Shown in pieces: positions 43,304-52,186 of a DNA stretch of 64,000 bases. Numbering within the stretch: position 1 is the first letter of the stretch; each line of letters begins with the position of its first letter. Made by a program: the position numbers and the translations under genes. The notes under the pieces were generated by a model. The model was not told the origin of the DNA, did no database searches, and saw nothing but the letters and a program-made list of their open reading frames with translations. The stretch is from CBDDKS01 sp965230335 (GTDB lineage: Bacteria > Pseudomonadota > Gammaproteobacteria > Enterobacterales > Kangiellaceae), in NCBI GenBank assembly GCA_965230335.1, contig CBDDKS010000006.1:1736001-1800000 (forward strand), in the 5' to 3' direction.

Positions 43304-44530
43304 ATGCCAGAGTTTTTATATAAAGCCAGAAGAGACACAGGAGAAGCTGTAGAAGGAATTTTTGAAGCTTCAACCAGAGAAGCAGTTGCTGCAAGATTAC
43401 AAGCCCAAAATGCCATTCCTATTTCTATTGTTAAGAAAGAGGAAGACAAAAAAAATCTGGTTACTTATATTAAGGAGTGGTTTTCACCCAAAAGTATTCC
43501 TCTGACTGAATTGGCTATGTTTTCCCGGCAGATGCATAGTTTGACGAAGGCTGGTGTGCCTCTGACAAAAGCCATTCAGGGACTCATTGAAACATCTAAT
43601 AGAGAATTATTTAAACAAGTGTTAAGAGATATTCTGGATGCTTTGGCAGCAGGGAACGATTTGGCATCTTCTTTTTCCCGTCATCCACATATATTTAATT
43701 CTCTGTATATCAGTATTGTACATGTGGGAGAAAATTCAGGACGTTTGGATGAATCATTTCTGCAAATTTCAAAGTATATTGAATTGGAAGAAGAAAATAT
43801 CAATCGTGTGAAGTCAGCAACACGCTATCCCATTATTGTGATGTCTGTATTGGTCATTGCCTTTGTTGTCATCAATATGGTAGTTATTCCAAAGTTAAGC
43901 TCTTTATTCAAACGTTTTTCGAATGATGAACTGCCCTTTTTTACACAAGTGTTAATTGGCACTTCAGATTTTATGGTGAATTACTGGTATATTCTTTTCG
44001 CCATCACCTTATTGGCATTTTTTGCGCTTAGAAATTATATCCAAACAAAAGAAGGACGTTTATTCTGGGATGAAAAAAAATTAAAAATGCCTTTGTTTGG
44101 CAGTATTATTTATCGATCATTGCTTGCCAGATTTTGTCGGGCTTTTTCCATGATGTCTAAATCAGGCATTGCAGTAACGAATACTTTATCCATTGTTGCT
44201 TATGTTGTGAATAATCATTTTGTGGGTAAGAAAATTTTACAAATGCGTGCTTCTGTTGAACGGGGAGAAAATTTAACACAAACAGCAACACGTAGTGAAA
44301 TGTTTTCACCATTAGTATTACAGATGTTGTCTGTGGGTGAAAATACGGGACTGATTGATGAAATGCTAGAGGAAATTGCAGAGTTTTATGAAAGAGAAGT
44401 GGATTATGATTTAAAACGTATTGGAGATTATATAGAACCCATTATGATTGTCATTGTTGGTATTATGGTAATGATTTTGGCGTTGGGTGTTTTTATGCCT
44501 ATCTGGGAATTAGCCGGCGCTCCACGATAA
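43304..44530 (+). CDS. mshG: MSHA inner-membrane platform protein MshG (GspF-like)
   Basis: 408-residue PilC/GspF-family protein with two homologous cytoplasmic domains (TELAMFSRQMHSLTKAGVPLTKAI and RFCRAFSMMSKSGIAVTNTL) and three membrane helices, including the C-terminal IMIVIVGIMVMILALGVFMPIWEL. It is the membrane platform turned by MshE. It lies 21 bp after mshE and 10 bp before mshF. Confidence 0.96.
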   Translation: MPEFLYKARRDTGEAVEGIFEASTREAVAARLQAQNAIPISIVKKEEDKKNLVTYIKEWFSPKSIPLTELAMFSRQMHSLTKAGVPLTKAIQGLIETSNRELFKQVLRDILDALAAGNDLASSFSRHPHIFNSLYISIVHVGENSGRLDESFLQISKYIELEEENINRVKSATRYPIIVMSVLVIAFVVINMVVIPKLSSLFKRFSNDELPFFTQVLIGTSDFMVNYWYILFAITLLAFFALRNYIQTKEGRLFWDEKKLKMPLFGSIIYRSLLARFCRAFSMMSKSGIAVTNTLSIVAYVVNNHFVGKKILQMRASVERGENLTQTATRSEMFSPLVLQMLSVGENTGLIDEMLEEIAEFYEREVDYDLKRIGDYIEPIMIVIVGIMVMILALGVFMPIWELAGAPR

Positions 44531-44540
44531 GGCTGCATAC

Positions 44541-45038
44541 ATGTTAAAGTACTTTTCTCGTACGACAGGTTGGATAGTCAGTATTGTCATTGCTCTTTTT
44601 CTGGCGCGATATCTGTTATTGTCATCAATGGAAGATGAAGAAGGTCATTTGTATCAATCTATGATGTTTATGAGTACAGCAGCTTTTCAGGAGGCTGTTA
44701 ACTTTTCCCATATGCGCTATCACGCAAGTAATAAGAAAGGCTATCAAATAGATTTGATTGAGCTCAATGGTAAATTGATGGATTTTAACGAAGAAGGTTT
44801 CCCTACTGGTTTTGAACAATCTGAAACCAGTATTCGATTGCCGATTTCAACTAATGAATGTCGGCAGTTATGGATTTCTTTGTTAGGATCTTTTCGACCA
44901 TTGATTGAACCGGAAGAGAATGCACATTTGGTGGTTAAAGCCTTTAAAGGACAATGTATTTTTGCTTTAAAGTACCGCCAAAGCCATCGAATTGTTTATA
45001 ACCCAAAGACGGGAAGAGTGAAGTATCAGGTAATTTAA
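44541..45038 (+). CDS. mshF: MshF-like protein
   Basis: 165 residues with one N-terminal membrane helix (IVSIVIALFLARYLLLSS) and a periplasmic domain (FMSTAAFQEAVNFSHMRY, IELNGKLMDFNEEGFPTGFEQ, CRQLW, CIFALKY) with two Cys that might pair. Position after mshG and the general layout fit MshF; motif support is moderate. The pilin genes mshBACD that normally follow are not here. Confidence 0.7.
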   Translation: MLKYFSRTTGWIVSIVIALFLARYLLLSSMEDEEGHLYQSMMFMSTAAFQEAVNFSHMRYHASNKKGYQIDLIELNGKLMDFNEEGFPTGFEQSETSIRLPISTNECRQLWISLLGSFRPLIEPEENAHLVVKAFKGQCIFALKYRQSHRIVYNPKTGRVKYQVI

Positions 45039-45062
45039 GAGTTCTAATAACATTAATAATAT

Positions 45063-45092
45063 TTGACAAAATACTTAACCATATGGTTAAAT
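45063..45092 (+). promoter_or_regulatory. arsR promoter with palindromic operator
   Basis: A perfect -35 TTGACA (45063-45068) is followed, 18 bp on, by TTAAAT (45087-45092). The 16-bp perfect palindrome TTAACCATATGGTTAA (45075-45090) fills the spacer and overlaps the -10, as expected for autorepression by the ArsR-type protein encoded next. Confidence 0.65.
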
Positions 45093-45435
45093 GTTTTTTA
45101 TGCAATCTGAGCAACAACTGAATGATATTTTCCAGGCACTGTCTGATGCGACTCGTCGTAGTATTTTGATGCGCCTGCAAATGAAAGAACAGCGTGTATC
45201 CGATATCGTTTTACATTATGACATGAGTATGCCGGCAGTCACCAAGCATTTGAATATCTTGGAAAAAGCAGGGCTTATCACAAGAAGGAAAGAAGGCAGA
45301 GAAAGATTTTGCCAGGCAGAACCCAAACATTTGAAAACAGCGATGCAGTGGTTAATACATTATGAAAAATTTTGGGATGGTCAACTACAGAATCTTAAAG
45401 ATTTTGTTGAACATCAGAAAGATACAAAAACATAG
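45091..45435 (+). CDS. ArsR-family transcriptional repressor
   Basis: 114-residue winged-helix protein: IFQALSDATRRSILMRLQMKEQRVSDIVLHYDMSMPAVTKHLNILEKAGLITRRKEGRERF. It has no metal-binding Cys cluster in the recognition helix (ELCVCDL type is absent), and belongs to the group paired with SRPBCC/AHSA1 proteins. An ATG at 45100 is an alternative start and would be nearly leaderless relative to the promoter. A perfect palindrome abuts the start. Co-transcribed with the SRPBCC gene 34 bp downstream. Confidence 0.88.
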   Translation: MFFMQSEQQLNDIFQALSDATRRSILMRLQMKEQRVSDIVLHYDMSMPAVTKHLNILEKAGLITRRKEGRERFCQAEPKHLKTAMQWLIHYEKFWDGQLQNLKDFVEHQKDTKT

Positions 45436-45469
45436 CGAAAAAGTGACCGCTTAAATAAGAGGCATTGAA

Positions 45470-45907
45470 ATGAGTGAATCCAATATAGAATTAATCATAC
45501 ATAAAGATATTGAAGCTCCGGTAGAGCAGGTCTTTAAAGCCTGGACACAACCTGAGTTAATGAAACGCTGGTTTGCTCCAGGTGATATGACTGTGCCTCA
45601 TGCAGCTGTTGATTTAAGAGTCGGTGGATCATATGAAGTGCATATGCATGATCCTAAAGAAAATTCAGATCATATTGTTTCGGGAACTTATGAGGAGATT
45701 ATTGATAATCAAAAGCTGGTATTTAATTGGATGTGGAAAGATGGTGTGGATAGAACACAGGTCACCATAGAGTTTCAATCTCAGGGAGATAATAAAACAC
45801 AAGTGACATTGACACATCGTGGATTCAGCCAACAGGAATTTGCTGATAAACATCATATGGGATGGCAGGGTTGTGTCGACAGTTTGCAAACATTTTTATT
45901 ACAATAA
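45470..45907 (+). CDS. SRPBCC (AHSA1/START-like) domain protein
   Basis: 145-residue helix-grip fold protein: IELIIHKDIEAPVEQVFKAWTQPELMKRWFAPGD, RVGGSYEVHMHDP, LVFNWMW, TQVTLTHRGF and the closing MGWQGCVDSLQTFL. Such proteins bind hydrophobic ligands in a deep pocket. The pairing with an upstream ArsR regulator is common; the ligand is unknown. Shine-Dalgarno GAGGC lies about 8 bases upstream. Confidence 0.88.
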   Translation: MSESNIELIIHKDIEAPVEQVFKAWTQPELMKRWFAPGDMTVPHAAVDLRVGGSYEVHMHDPKENSDHIVSGTYEEIIDNQKLVFNWMWKDGVDRTQVTIEFQSQGDNKTQVTLTHRGFSQQEFADKHHMGWQGCVDSLQTFLLQ

Positions 45908-46089
45908 AAAAAACGTCACTAAAAGTACTTACATTCACATTGTTTGAAGAGGTATGATTTCATTACCCTATTAAATAACATGGGTATCATCATGGACTAG
46001 TGTTCATGTACCTTTTCAGGTAACTTGAGTATATACTGCTTATTTGAGTTCAAATACGTTTTTTCTGATAAACAAAGAGAGGTGTGACT

Positions 46090-46719
46090 ATGTATCAAAT
46101 TCATGGTATTGGTATTTCTTCAAATACAACGAAAACACTTTATGTTGCTGAAGCCTTAGGTATTGACTACGATTATGTTGAAATGAATCTTGCCATCGGG
46201 GAGCATAAAACACCTGAGCACTTAAATCGCCATCCTTTAGGGAAATTACCGACACTGACACATGATGATGAAACTTTGTTTGAGTCCAATGCTATTTGTA
46301 GTTATTTGGCTGCTGTAGAAAACTCACCTCTCTATCCGATTAATAATCGACTGTATTGTGCACGTATTGATCAATGGATGAACTTCTTCACCAATCATTT
46401 GGGACGTTGGTTGAATAATTATGCGTTTGAAAAAGTGGCTAAGTCGCAGTTGGGTTTGGGAGAACCCAATCAAGCCATCATGGAAGAAGCCTATGGCTTT
46501 ATTCAACAGCAACTGCCATGTATTCATGAGCAATTACAAGCAGGTCCTTATTTTTTAGGTGAAGTGCCCAGTATTGCTGATTATGTCGCTTTTGCTTATT
46601 TTGAAAATGCAGAAAAAGCGGGTTTGTCACTGTCGGACTATCCGGCAATACAGGCTTGGTATAACGCTATTAAGGCGAGTGATATTATTAAGCGCGCACA
46701 TCAAAAGCTGGGTCATTAA
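46090..46719 (+). CDS. Glutathione S-transferase family protein
   Basis: 209 residues. N-terminal thioredoxin-like domain with YQIHGIGISSNTTKTLYVAEALGIDYDYVEM, cis-Pro LGKLPTLTHDD and glutathione-contacting ESNAICSYL; C-terminal helical domain with LGEVPSIADYVAFAYF, containing the N-capping box Asp. The first catalytic-loop residues are SSN, suggesting a Ser or Asn rather than Cys chemistry. GAGAGG lies 7 bases before the ATG at 46090. Convergent with the ElyC-like gene. Confidence 0.88.
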   Translation: MYQIHGIGISSNTTKTLYVAEALGIDYDYVEMNLAIGEHKTPEHLNRHPLGKLPTLTHDDETLFESNAICSYLAAVENSPLYPINNRLYCARIDQWMNFFTNHLGRWLNNYAFEKVAKSQLGLGEPNQAIMEEAYGFIQQQLPCIHEQLQAGPYFLGEVPSIADYVAFAYFENAEKAGLSLSDYPAIQAWYNAIKASDIIKRAHQKLGH

Positions 46720-46752
46720 GATCTGACGTTGTCTTAAAATGTGTTAATCTTT

Positions 46753-46765
46753 TAAACAGGCTCTA
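46753..46765. repeat. TAAACAGGCTCTA motif at the ElyC-like 3' end
   Basis: Reverse complement of the motif at 13420-13432 (13 of 13 bases). It contains the stop codon of the ElyC-like gene and sits between convergent genes. Confidence 0.35.
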
Positions 46766-47539
46766 ATATCTTAATTGGTACCAGAGGTAGCCTAACATTT
46801 CGTGTAGGGCTAATTGGCTTTTCATTAAAGCTCGTGCGGAAGGTATGAAGTGTAAACTATTGGATGCTTCATTCTGTTTTTTGATAAAGCTGGTAGGAGC
46901 TGGTGTGACAATCATACCTTGTGATGAAAAAGACCATTCTGCTCTTGGCATGTGCCAGGCGTGAGTGACTAAGAGAATATGATCAATCTGGTACTCTTTT
47001 AAAAGGGAAGCTGTGTTTTCAGCATTTTCAAAAGTGTTCTGGCTATTGGGCTCGAGCCATTTGGGAAATACAGAAAATTCATCACTCAATATCTGATTCA
47101 TGATGACAGCTTCGGGAGTGGATTGACCAAAAACAGAGCCACCACTGACCAAAACAGGTAGTTTTGTTTTTTTATGAAGCAGGGCCGCATAGCGTAATCG
47201 TTCCAGAGTAAAATCATTGGCTGTATCCGTATAATTAAATTCAGGGGCTTTTGTGCGACGGCCACCACCAAGAACAACAATAGCTCTGGGCGTACTTTCA
47301 GATTCGGCATTCAGGGATAACAGTGTTTTTTCAGGCAGTGGAGGAGCCGTCTGTAAGGAAGACATCAATCGATTAGAGACAACAGGCATACTGAGCAGGG
47401 TTAAACTGATCAAACTGATGGCAAACAGGCTTCGGCTGATTTTGGGATAAGAGCGCCAAACCAGCCAGGCAGCCAATCCCAAGAGTATATTGATACTGGG
47501 TGGTAAGAATAGGGTTTTAATAAAGTATTGAATTTCCAT
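46763..47539 (-). CDS. ElyC/YdcF-like DUF218 membrane protein
   Basis: 258 residues. Two N-terminal membrane helices (FLPPSINILLGLAAWLVW and SLFAISLISLTLLSMPVV) and a periplasmic DUF218 domain: AIVVLGGGRRT, ERLRYAALLHKKTKLPVLVSGG, NTFENAENTASLL and LLVTHAWHMPRAEWSF. E. coli ElyC of this type influences peptidoglycan and undecaprenyl-phosphate handling at low temperature. It follows the glutaredoxin gene by 9 bp on the same strand; AGGG there serves as Shine-Dalgarno. Confidence 0.88.
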   Translation of the reverse strand: MEIQYFIKTLFLPPSINILLGLAAWLVWRSYPKISRSLFAISLISLTLLSMPVVSNRLMSSLQTAPPLPEKTLLSLNAESESTPRAIVVLGGGRRTKAPEFNYTDTANDFTLERLRYAALLHKKTKLPVLVSGGSVFGQSTPEAVIMNQILSDEFSVFPKWLEPNSQNTFENAENTASLLKEYQIDHILLVTHAWHMPRAEWSFSSQGMIVTPAPTSFIKKQNEASNSLHFIPSARALMKSQLALHEMLGYLWYQLRY

Positions 47540-47551
47540 AAACAGGCCCTA
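47539..47551. repeat. TAAACAGGCCCTA-type motif between glutaredoxin and ElyC-like genes
   Basis: Differs from the MITE end (15951-15964) at one position. On the minus strand it provides the glutaredoxin TAG stop, an AGGG Shine-Dalgarno and the first base of the following start codon. With the copy at 46753 it brackets the ElyC-like gene in direct orientation. Confidence 0.3.
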
Positions 47552-47791
47552 GTTTGACATATTTTGTGCATACCATTCATAAAAGTCTTCTGAGCCACCT
47601 ATAAAAGTGTCATCCACAAAGACAGCGGGCACGGTTCTATGGCCTGTTTTTTGAATAATCTCTCTATGCAGTTCTGGTTGGCTGGATACTTCGATATCTT
47701 CAAAGTCCAGTTGTTTTGCCACCAGGAAATTTTTTATGGCAATACAAAATGGGCAGAAACCTTTGGTGTAAATGGTGATTTTTGGGTTCAT
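47549..47791 (-). CDS. grxC: Glutaredoxin (GrxC type)
   Basis: 80-residue thiol-disulfide oxidoreductase with active site C13-P-F-C16, cis-Pro motif HRTVPAVFV and glutathione-contact GGSEDFYEW. The ATG at 47791 has GAAGAGAAT upstream and gives the normal glutaredoxin length; an ATG at 47821 would add ten residues. It could serve as a reductant for the ribonucleotide reductase in this window, as in E. coli. Divergent from leuS. Confidence 0.9.
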   Translation of the reverse strand: MNPKITIYTKGFCPFCIAIKNFLVAKQLDFEDIEVSSQPELHREIIQKTGHRTVPAVFVDDTFIGGSEDFYEWYAQNMSN

Positions 47792-47978
47792 ATTCTCTTC
47801 ATCAGTTTTGTTAATGGACATGGGGTAGGTTGAAGGTTACTTTGTATCTTCAGTTTACCGCAATAGACAGATTATGATTCTGTCTTAACTGTTGTTGGAA
47901 GATGTCCAGGTACGGTATTATGCCCCGTTATTAAACCAAAGTAATATTCATTTTGAAAAATAGGTGTTAAATAGTCGT

Positions 47979-50564
47979 ATGCAGGAAAACTATGATGCCA
48001 ATGCAGTCGAATTGGCTGCTCAGACCTTTTGGTCTGAACAAGGTACATTTGAAGCCCAAAAAGATGATCAACGAGAGAAGTTTTACTGCCTTTCTATGTT
48101 TCCATATCCCAGTGGGCGTTTACATATGGGGCATGTGCGAAATTATACCATTGGAGATGTGATTTCGAGATATCAACGTATGCTGGGCAAAAATGTCATG
48201 CAGCCTATGGGGTGGGATTCCTTCGGTTTGCCGGCTGAAAATGCGGCGATTAAAAATAAGACGGCTCCAGCCAAATGGACATTTGAAAATATCGATTATA
48301 TGCGAGGCCAGCTCAAGCGGTTGGGCTTTGCTTATGATTGGAGTCGTGAAATCACAACCTGTGAGCCTGAATATTACCGTTGGGAACAATGGTTTTTTAC
48401 TGAGCTTGTCAAAAAAGGGCTAGCTTACAAAAAAATGTCGGTGGTTAATTGGGATCCTGTCGATTGCACGGTTCTGGCCAATGAACAAGTTGTGGATGGT
48501 CGTGGCTGGCGTTCGGGGGCCATCGTTGAAAAACGTGAAATTCCGCAATGGTTTATCCGTATCACTGATTATGCAGAAGAGTTGTTGGAAGGATTAGATA
48601 CCCTGGAAGGTTGGCCTGATAGTGTCAAAATGATGCAGAAAAACTGGATAGGGCGTTCAGAAGGTGTAGAAATCAGTTTTAAAGTGGAAGACAGCGATCA
48701 AGTGATTGATATTTATACCACACGCCCTGATACCTTAATGGGTGTGACTTATGTTGCTGTTGCTGCTGGTCATCCTATTGCTGAAAAAGCGGCCAAAGAA
48801 ACCCCCAAGCTTGCTGAATTTATTGCTGAATGTAACCAAAGCACCACGGCAGAAGCCGACATGGCTACTATGGAAAAGAAAGGTGTGCCTACGGGAATCA
48901 AAGCCATTCATCCAATCACAGGTGAACCTGTAGATATTTGGGTCGCTAACTTTGTTTTAATGGATTACGGTTCTGGAGCGGTTATGGCGGTACCCGGTCA
49001 CGATCAGCGTGATTGGGAATTTGCTCAAGCTTATAACATTCCTATTAAGCAGGTCATTGAAGCTAAAAAAAATAGCGAATTAGAGTGTGATATCACTCAG
49101 GCGGCTTTTACAGAAAAAGGCGTGTTGATGAATTCTGGTGAGTTTGATGGCTTAACATCGGAAGATGCTTTTGATGCCATAGCTGAATGGTTATCCAAAA
49201 ATCAATGTGGACGAAAAAAAATCAATTATCGTTTGCGTGACTGGGGCGTTTCACGACAACGTTTTTGGGGTGCACCTATTCCTATGATTAAGTTAGATTC
49301 GGGAGAAATGGTGACCGCTGAAGAGTTTCCTGTAGAGCTACCGACGCACTTAAAACTGGATGGCGCTAATTCGCCATTGATTGACAATGACAGTTTCCAA
49401 AATATCGAAGTGAATGGTCAAGCTGGTAAAAGAGAAACCGATACCTTCGATACTTTTATGGAATCGAGTTGGTATTACGCACGCTATTGTAGTCCAAATT
49501 ATCAGGAAGCCATGTTGGATTCTCAAGAGGCCAATTACTGGTTGCCGGTTGATCATTATATTGGTGGTATCGAACATGCCACTATGCATTTATTGTATTT
49601 TCGTTTTTTTCATAAGTTAATGCGTGATATCGGATTGGTCAATAGTGATGAACCTGCCAAGCGTCTATTGACTCAAGGTATGGTATTGTCGGAAACTTTT
49701 TATCAAGAAAAGACAAAGGGCGCTAAAGATTATTTCTCACTATCAGAGATACAACTAGAAAAAGACAGTAAAGGTCGAGCCATCAAAGCGACTTTAAAAG
49801 AGAGTGGAGAGTCAGTTGTATTGGGTGGTATGGAAAAAATGTCCAAATCCAAAAATAATGGTGTCGATCCACAAGCTTTGATTGATCAATATGGTGCCGA
49901 TACGGCACGCTTGTATACCATGTTTGCTTCACCGCCTGAGCAAACATTGGAGTGGCGTGATGATGGTGTACATGGCGCTTTTAAATTTTTGAAGCGTGTG
50001 TGGCGTATGACTTATGACATTGTTCATTGTGAAGGTGACACAAAATTACATGTTGAACAATTGAATGAAGAGCAAACGTCTCTACGTCGAAAAACACATT
50101 TAACCATTCAGCGTGTTACGGATGATTATGGTAAACGCTATCATTTTAATACAGCGATTGCAGCGGTGATGGAGTTGAATAATGCGCTAGGTAAATTGTC
50201 TTTGCAAGATACTGATAATCTTCCTGTTGCTCGTGAAGCAATGGAAACCATACTGTTGTTGTTATCCCCTATAACACCGCATATCTGTCATACATTATGG
50301 CATGCGTTAGGGCATACGGGAGCGATTGTTGATGAATCCTGGCCTGAATATGATGCATCGGCCGTTGTTGAAGAAGAAAAAGAAGTGATTGTGCAGGTTA
50401 ATGGTAAATTGCGTGCTAAAATTCTTGTGCCATCGGGTGCCGAACAATCCAACGTTGAAGGCATTGCTTTTGCCCATGAGCAAGTTAAAAAATACACAAT
50501 GGATAAAACCATCAGGAAAATCATTTATGTCCCTGATAGATTGTTAAACTTGGTTGTATCATGA
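47979..50564 (+). CDS. leuS: Leucyl-tRNA synthetase LeuS
   Basis: Charges tRNA-Leu. 861 residues. The class I HIGH box is HMGH in PYPSGRLHMGHVRNYTIGD and the KMSKS loop is MEKMSKSKNNGVDP. An inserted editing domain (about 220-420) contains TTRPDTLMGVTYVAV and DYGSGAVMAVPGHDQRD, needed to clear mischarged isoleucine or norvaline. The C-terminal domain ends VNGKLRAKILVPSGA. The ATG at 47979 (MQENYD) aligns with E. coli MQEQYR; a GTG at 47964 is an alternative. First gene of the long envelope cluster. Confidence 0.97.
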   Translation: MQENYDANAVELAAQTFWSEQGTFEAQKDDQREKFYCLSMFPYPSGRLHMGHVRNYTIGDVISRYQRMLGKNVMQPMGWDSFGLPAENAAIKNKTAPAKWTFENIDYMRGQLKRLGFAYDWSREITTCEPEYYRWEQWFFTELVKKGLAYKKMSVVNWDPVDCTVLANEQVVDGRGWRSGAIVEKREIPQWFIRITDYAEELLEGLDTLEGWPDSVKMMQKNWIGRSEGVEISFKVEDSDQVIDIYTTRPDTLMGVTYVAVAAGHPIAEKAAKETPKLAEFIAECNQSTTAEADMATMEKKGVPTGIKAIHPITGEPVDIWVANFVLMDYGSGAVMAVPGHDQRDWEFAQAYNIPIKQVIEAKKNSELECDITQAAFTEKGVLMNSGEFDGLTSEDAFDAIAEWLSKNQCGRKKINYRLRDWGVSRQRFWGAPIPMIKLDSGEMVTAEEFPVELPTHLKLDGANSPLIDNDSFQNIEVNGQAGKRETDTFDTFMESSWYYARYCSPNYQEAMLDSQEANYWLPVDHYIGGIEHATMHLLYFRFFHKLMRDIGLVNSDEPAKRLLTQGMVLSETFYQEKTKGAKDYFSLSEIQLEKDSKGRAIKATLKESGESVVLGGMEKMSKSKNNGVDPQALIDQYGADTARLYTMFASPPEQTLEWRDDGVHGAFKFLKRVWRMTYDIVHCEGDTKLHVEQLNEEQTSLRRKTHLTIQRVTDDYGKRYHFNTAIAAVMELNNALGKLSLQDTDNLPVAREAMETILLLLSPITPHICHTLWHALGHTGAIVDESWPEYDASAVVEEEKEVIVQVNGKLRAKILVPSGAEQSNVEGIAFAHEQVKKYTMDKTIRKIIYVPDRLLNLVVS

Positions 50565-50601
50565 AAAACGAATATCGCAACGGCTATAAAAAGGGTTTAT
50601 C

Positions 50602-51147
50602 TTGCGTTTAGATTACCAACAGATTGTAGCGATAAGTCTATTATTTGTGATATCTGCCTGTGGATTTCATTTGCGACAGTCACCATTTTATGGCGCGGAT
50701 AAAACACGTGTTCAACTGATCAATGATCACCCTTATAGTGTGTTGATGCAAAAGCTCAAACGTAACTTAAAGGATTATCAGATAAAGATAGTGGATGAAG
50801 ACGGTGAACTTGATACAGAACGGTTGGATACAGAAAAGTTTGATACAAAAAAACGGGATATTCAATTAACTATTGGTACGGAACGTTTTAGTAAACAAGT
50901 TGCTGTACGGAGTCTTTCTGGTACGCCTGAAGATTATCAATTTTATTTACAGGTGGATATTGAATTGCTGTATGGAGAACATAAAGAAGAGAAATTGATT
51001 TCAGTCACTCAGGATTATCATCATGACAGTGATCAACTGGTCGCCTCATATCAACGTGAAAAAAAAGTAGTGGATCTTATGCGAGACGAATTAATCAACA
51101 AAATCATGATTCAGTTGTCAGTATTTTATAAAAGAGTGAAGGAATAA
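50602..51147 (+). CDS. lptE: LPS-assembly lipoprotein LptE
   Basis: 181-residue outer-membrane lipoprotein that plugs the LptD barrel and helps insert LPS. The N-terminus has a short signal and lipobox ISAC (Cys20), then GFHLRQ, the standard opening of LptE. Three 15-bp tandem units (50806-50850) encode a repeated LDTE-type segment in a surface loop. The start is TTG with AAGGG upstream. It sits between leuS and holA, as in E. coli. Confidence 0.92.
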   Translation: MRLDYQQIVAISLLFVISACGFHLRQSPFYGADKTRVQLINDHPYSVLMQKLKRNLKDYQIKIVDEDGELDTERLDTEKFDTKKRDIQLTIGTERFSKQVAVRSLSGTPEDYQFYLQVDIELLYGEHKEEKLISVTQDYHHDSDQLVASYQREKKVVDLMRDELINKIMIQLSVFYKRVKE

Positions 51148-51148
51148 C

Positions 51149-52168
51149 ATGCCGATAAAATATGAACAGATTAAACAAGTCTTGACAGCCCCCAAAAGTC
51201 ATTATCTGGTTTCAGGCGATGAATATTTATTGATGATGGAAGCTCAGGATATGATTCGTTCTGCTATGCGTTCCTGGGGAGCCGTGGAAAGAAAAGTTTA
51301 TGATGTAAAGAAAAACTTTGATTTTTCTGAACTGACATCTGCATCTGAAAACTTTTCATTATTTTCTGAAACAAAAATAATAGAATTACGTTTTGAATCC
51401 GTACCTAATAAAGCACAACAAAAAGAACTGGAAGCGCTATGGAGTGAACATGATGATCAAACTTTATGGTTATTGAGTTGTCCCAAGTTAGATAAAAGAC
51501 AGTGGGGTCAACTCTGGATTCAAATTATTGAAAAGCATGGGTATGCTGTTCAAATCTGGCCTGTTTATCATAATCAGTTACCTCGTTGGATTCAGCAACG
51601 GGCACAGGCCATGCAATTAACTTTAACATCCGATGCCATTCAATGTTTATGTGAACGTAGTGAAGGTAATCTCCTGGCATCTCATCAGGACTTGCAGCGT
51701 TTGGCTTTATTAAGTAGTGATTCCAGAATAACCGAGCAACAGGTCCTTGACTTTACATCGGATAATGCGCGTTATTCAATTTATGAATTAATGGACACAG
51801 CATTAAGTGGTGACATTAAAAAAAGTGAAGGGATATTAAAACGTTTAAAACGGGAGGGTGTGTCGGAAGTACTCATTATATCGACATTATATCGGGAAGC
51901 ACGGCAATTATTAAAAATGTCTCAACAAATCAAGTTGGGGCTTTCTATAGAACAAACCATGCAAAAAGCAGGTGTGTGGAAAACAAAAACACGTGTGACA
52001 TCACTTGCTCTACAGCGTGTACCGGAAAAAGTCTGGTCGCTGATTGTGGCTCGTTGTGCTCATTTGGATTTGATAGCGAAAGGACAAATCAAAGGGCAAG
52101 TCTGGAATGAGTTAATGACTTGTTTATTATTGATGGCAGGACGCTCCCTTTGGCGTAAAGTGATTTAA
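51149..52168 (+). CDS. holA: DNA polymerase III delta subunit HolA
   Basis: 339-residue clamp-loader subunit that opens the beta sliding clamp. It has YLVSGDEYLLMMEAQDMIRSA near the N-terminus, a clamp-contacting FSLFSETKIIELRF segment, and an EGNLLASHQDLQRLALL helix. No ATP-binding motif, as is normal for delta. AAGGA lies 5 bases before the ATG; it starts one base after lptE. Confidence 0.95.
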   Translation: MPIKYEQIKQVLTAPKSHYLVSGDEYLLMMEAQDMIRSAMRSWGAVERKVYDVKKNFDFSELTSASENFSLFSETKIIELRFESVPNKAQQKELEALWSEHDDQTLWLLSCPKLDKRQWGQLWIQIIEKHGYAVQIWPVYHNQLPRWIQQRAQAMQLTLTSDAIQCLCERSEGNLLASHQDLQRLALLSSDSRITEQQVLDFTSDNARYSIYELMDTALSGDIKKSEGILKRLKREGVSEVLIISTLYREARQLLKMSQQIKLGLSIEQTMQKAGVWKTKTRVTSLALQRVPEKVWSLIVARCAHLDLIAKGQIKGQVWNELMTCLLLMAGRSLWRKVI

Positions 52169-52186
52169 TCTGCTGTGACCATATCA

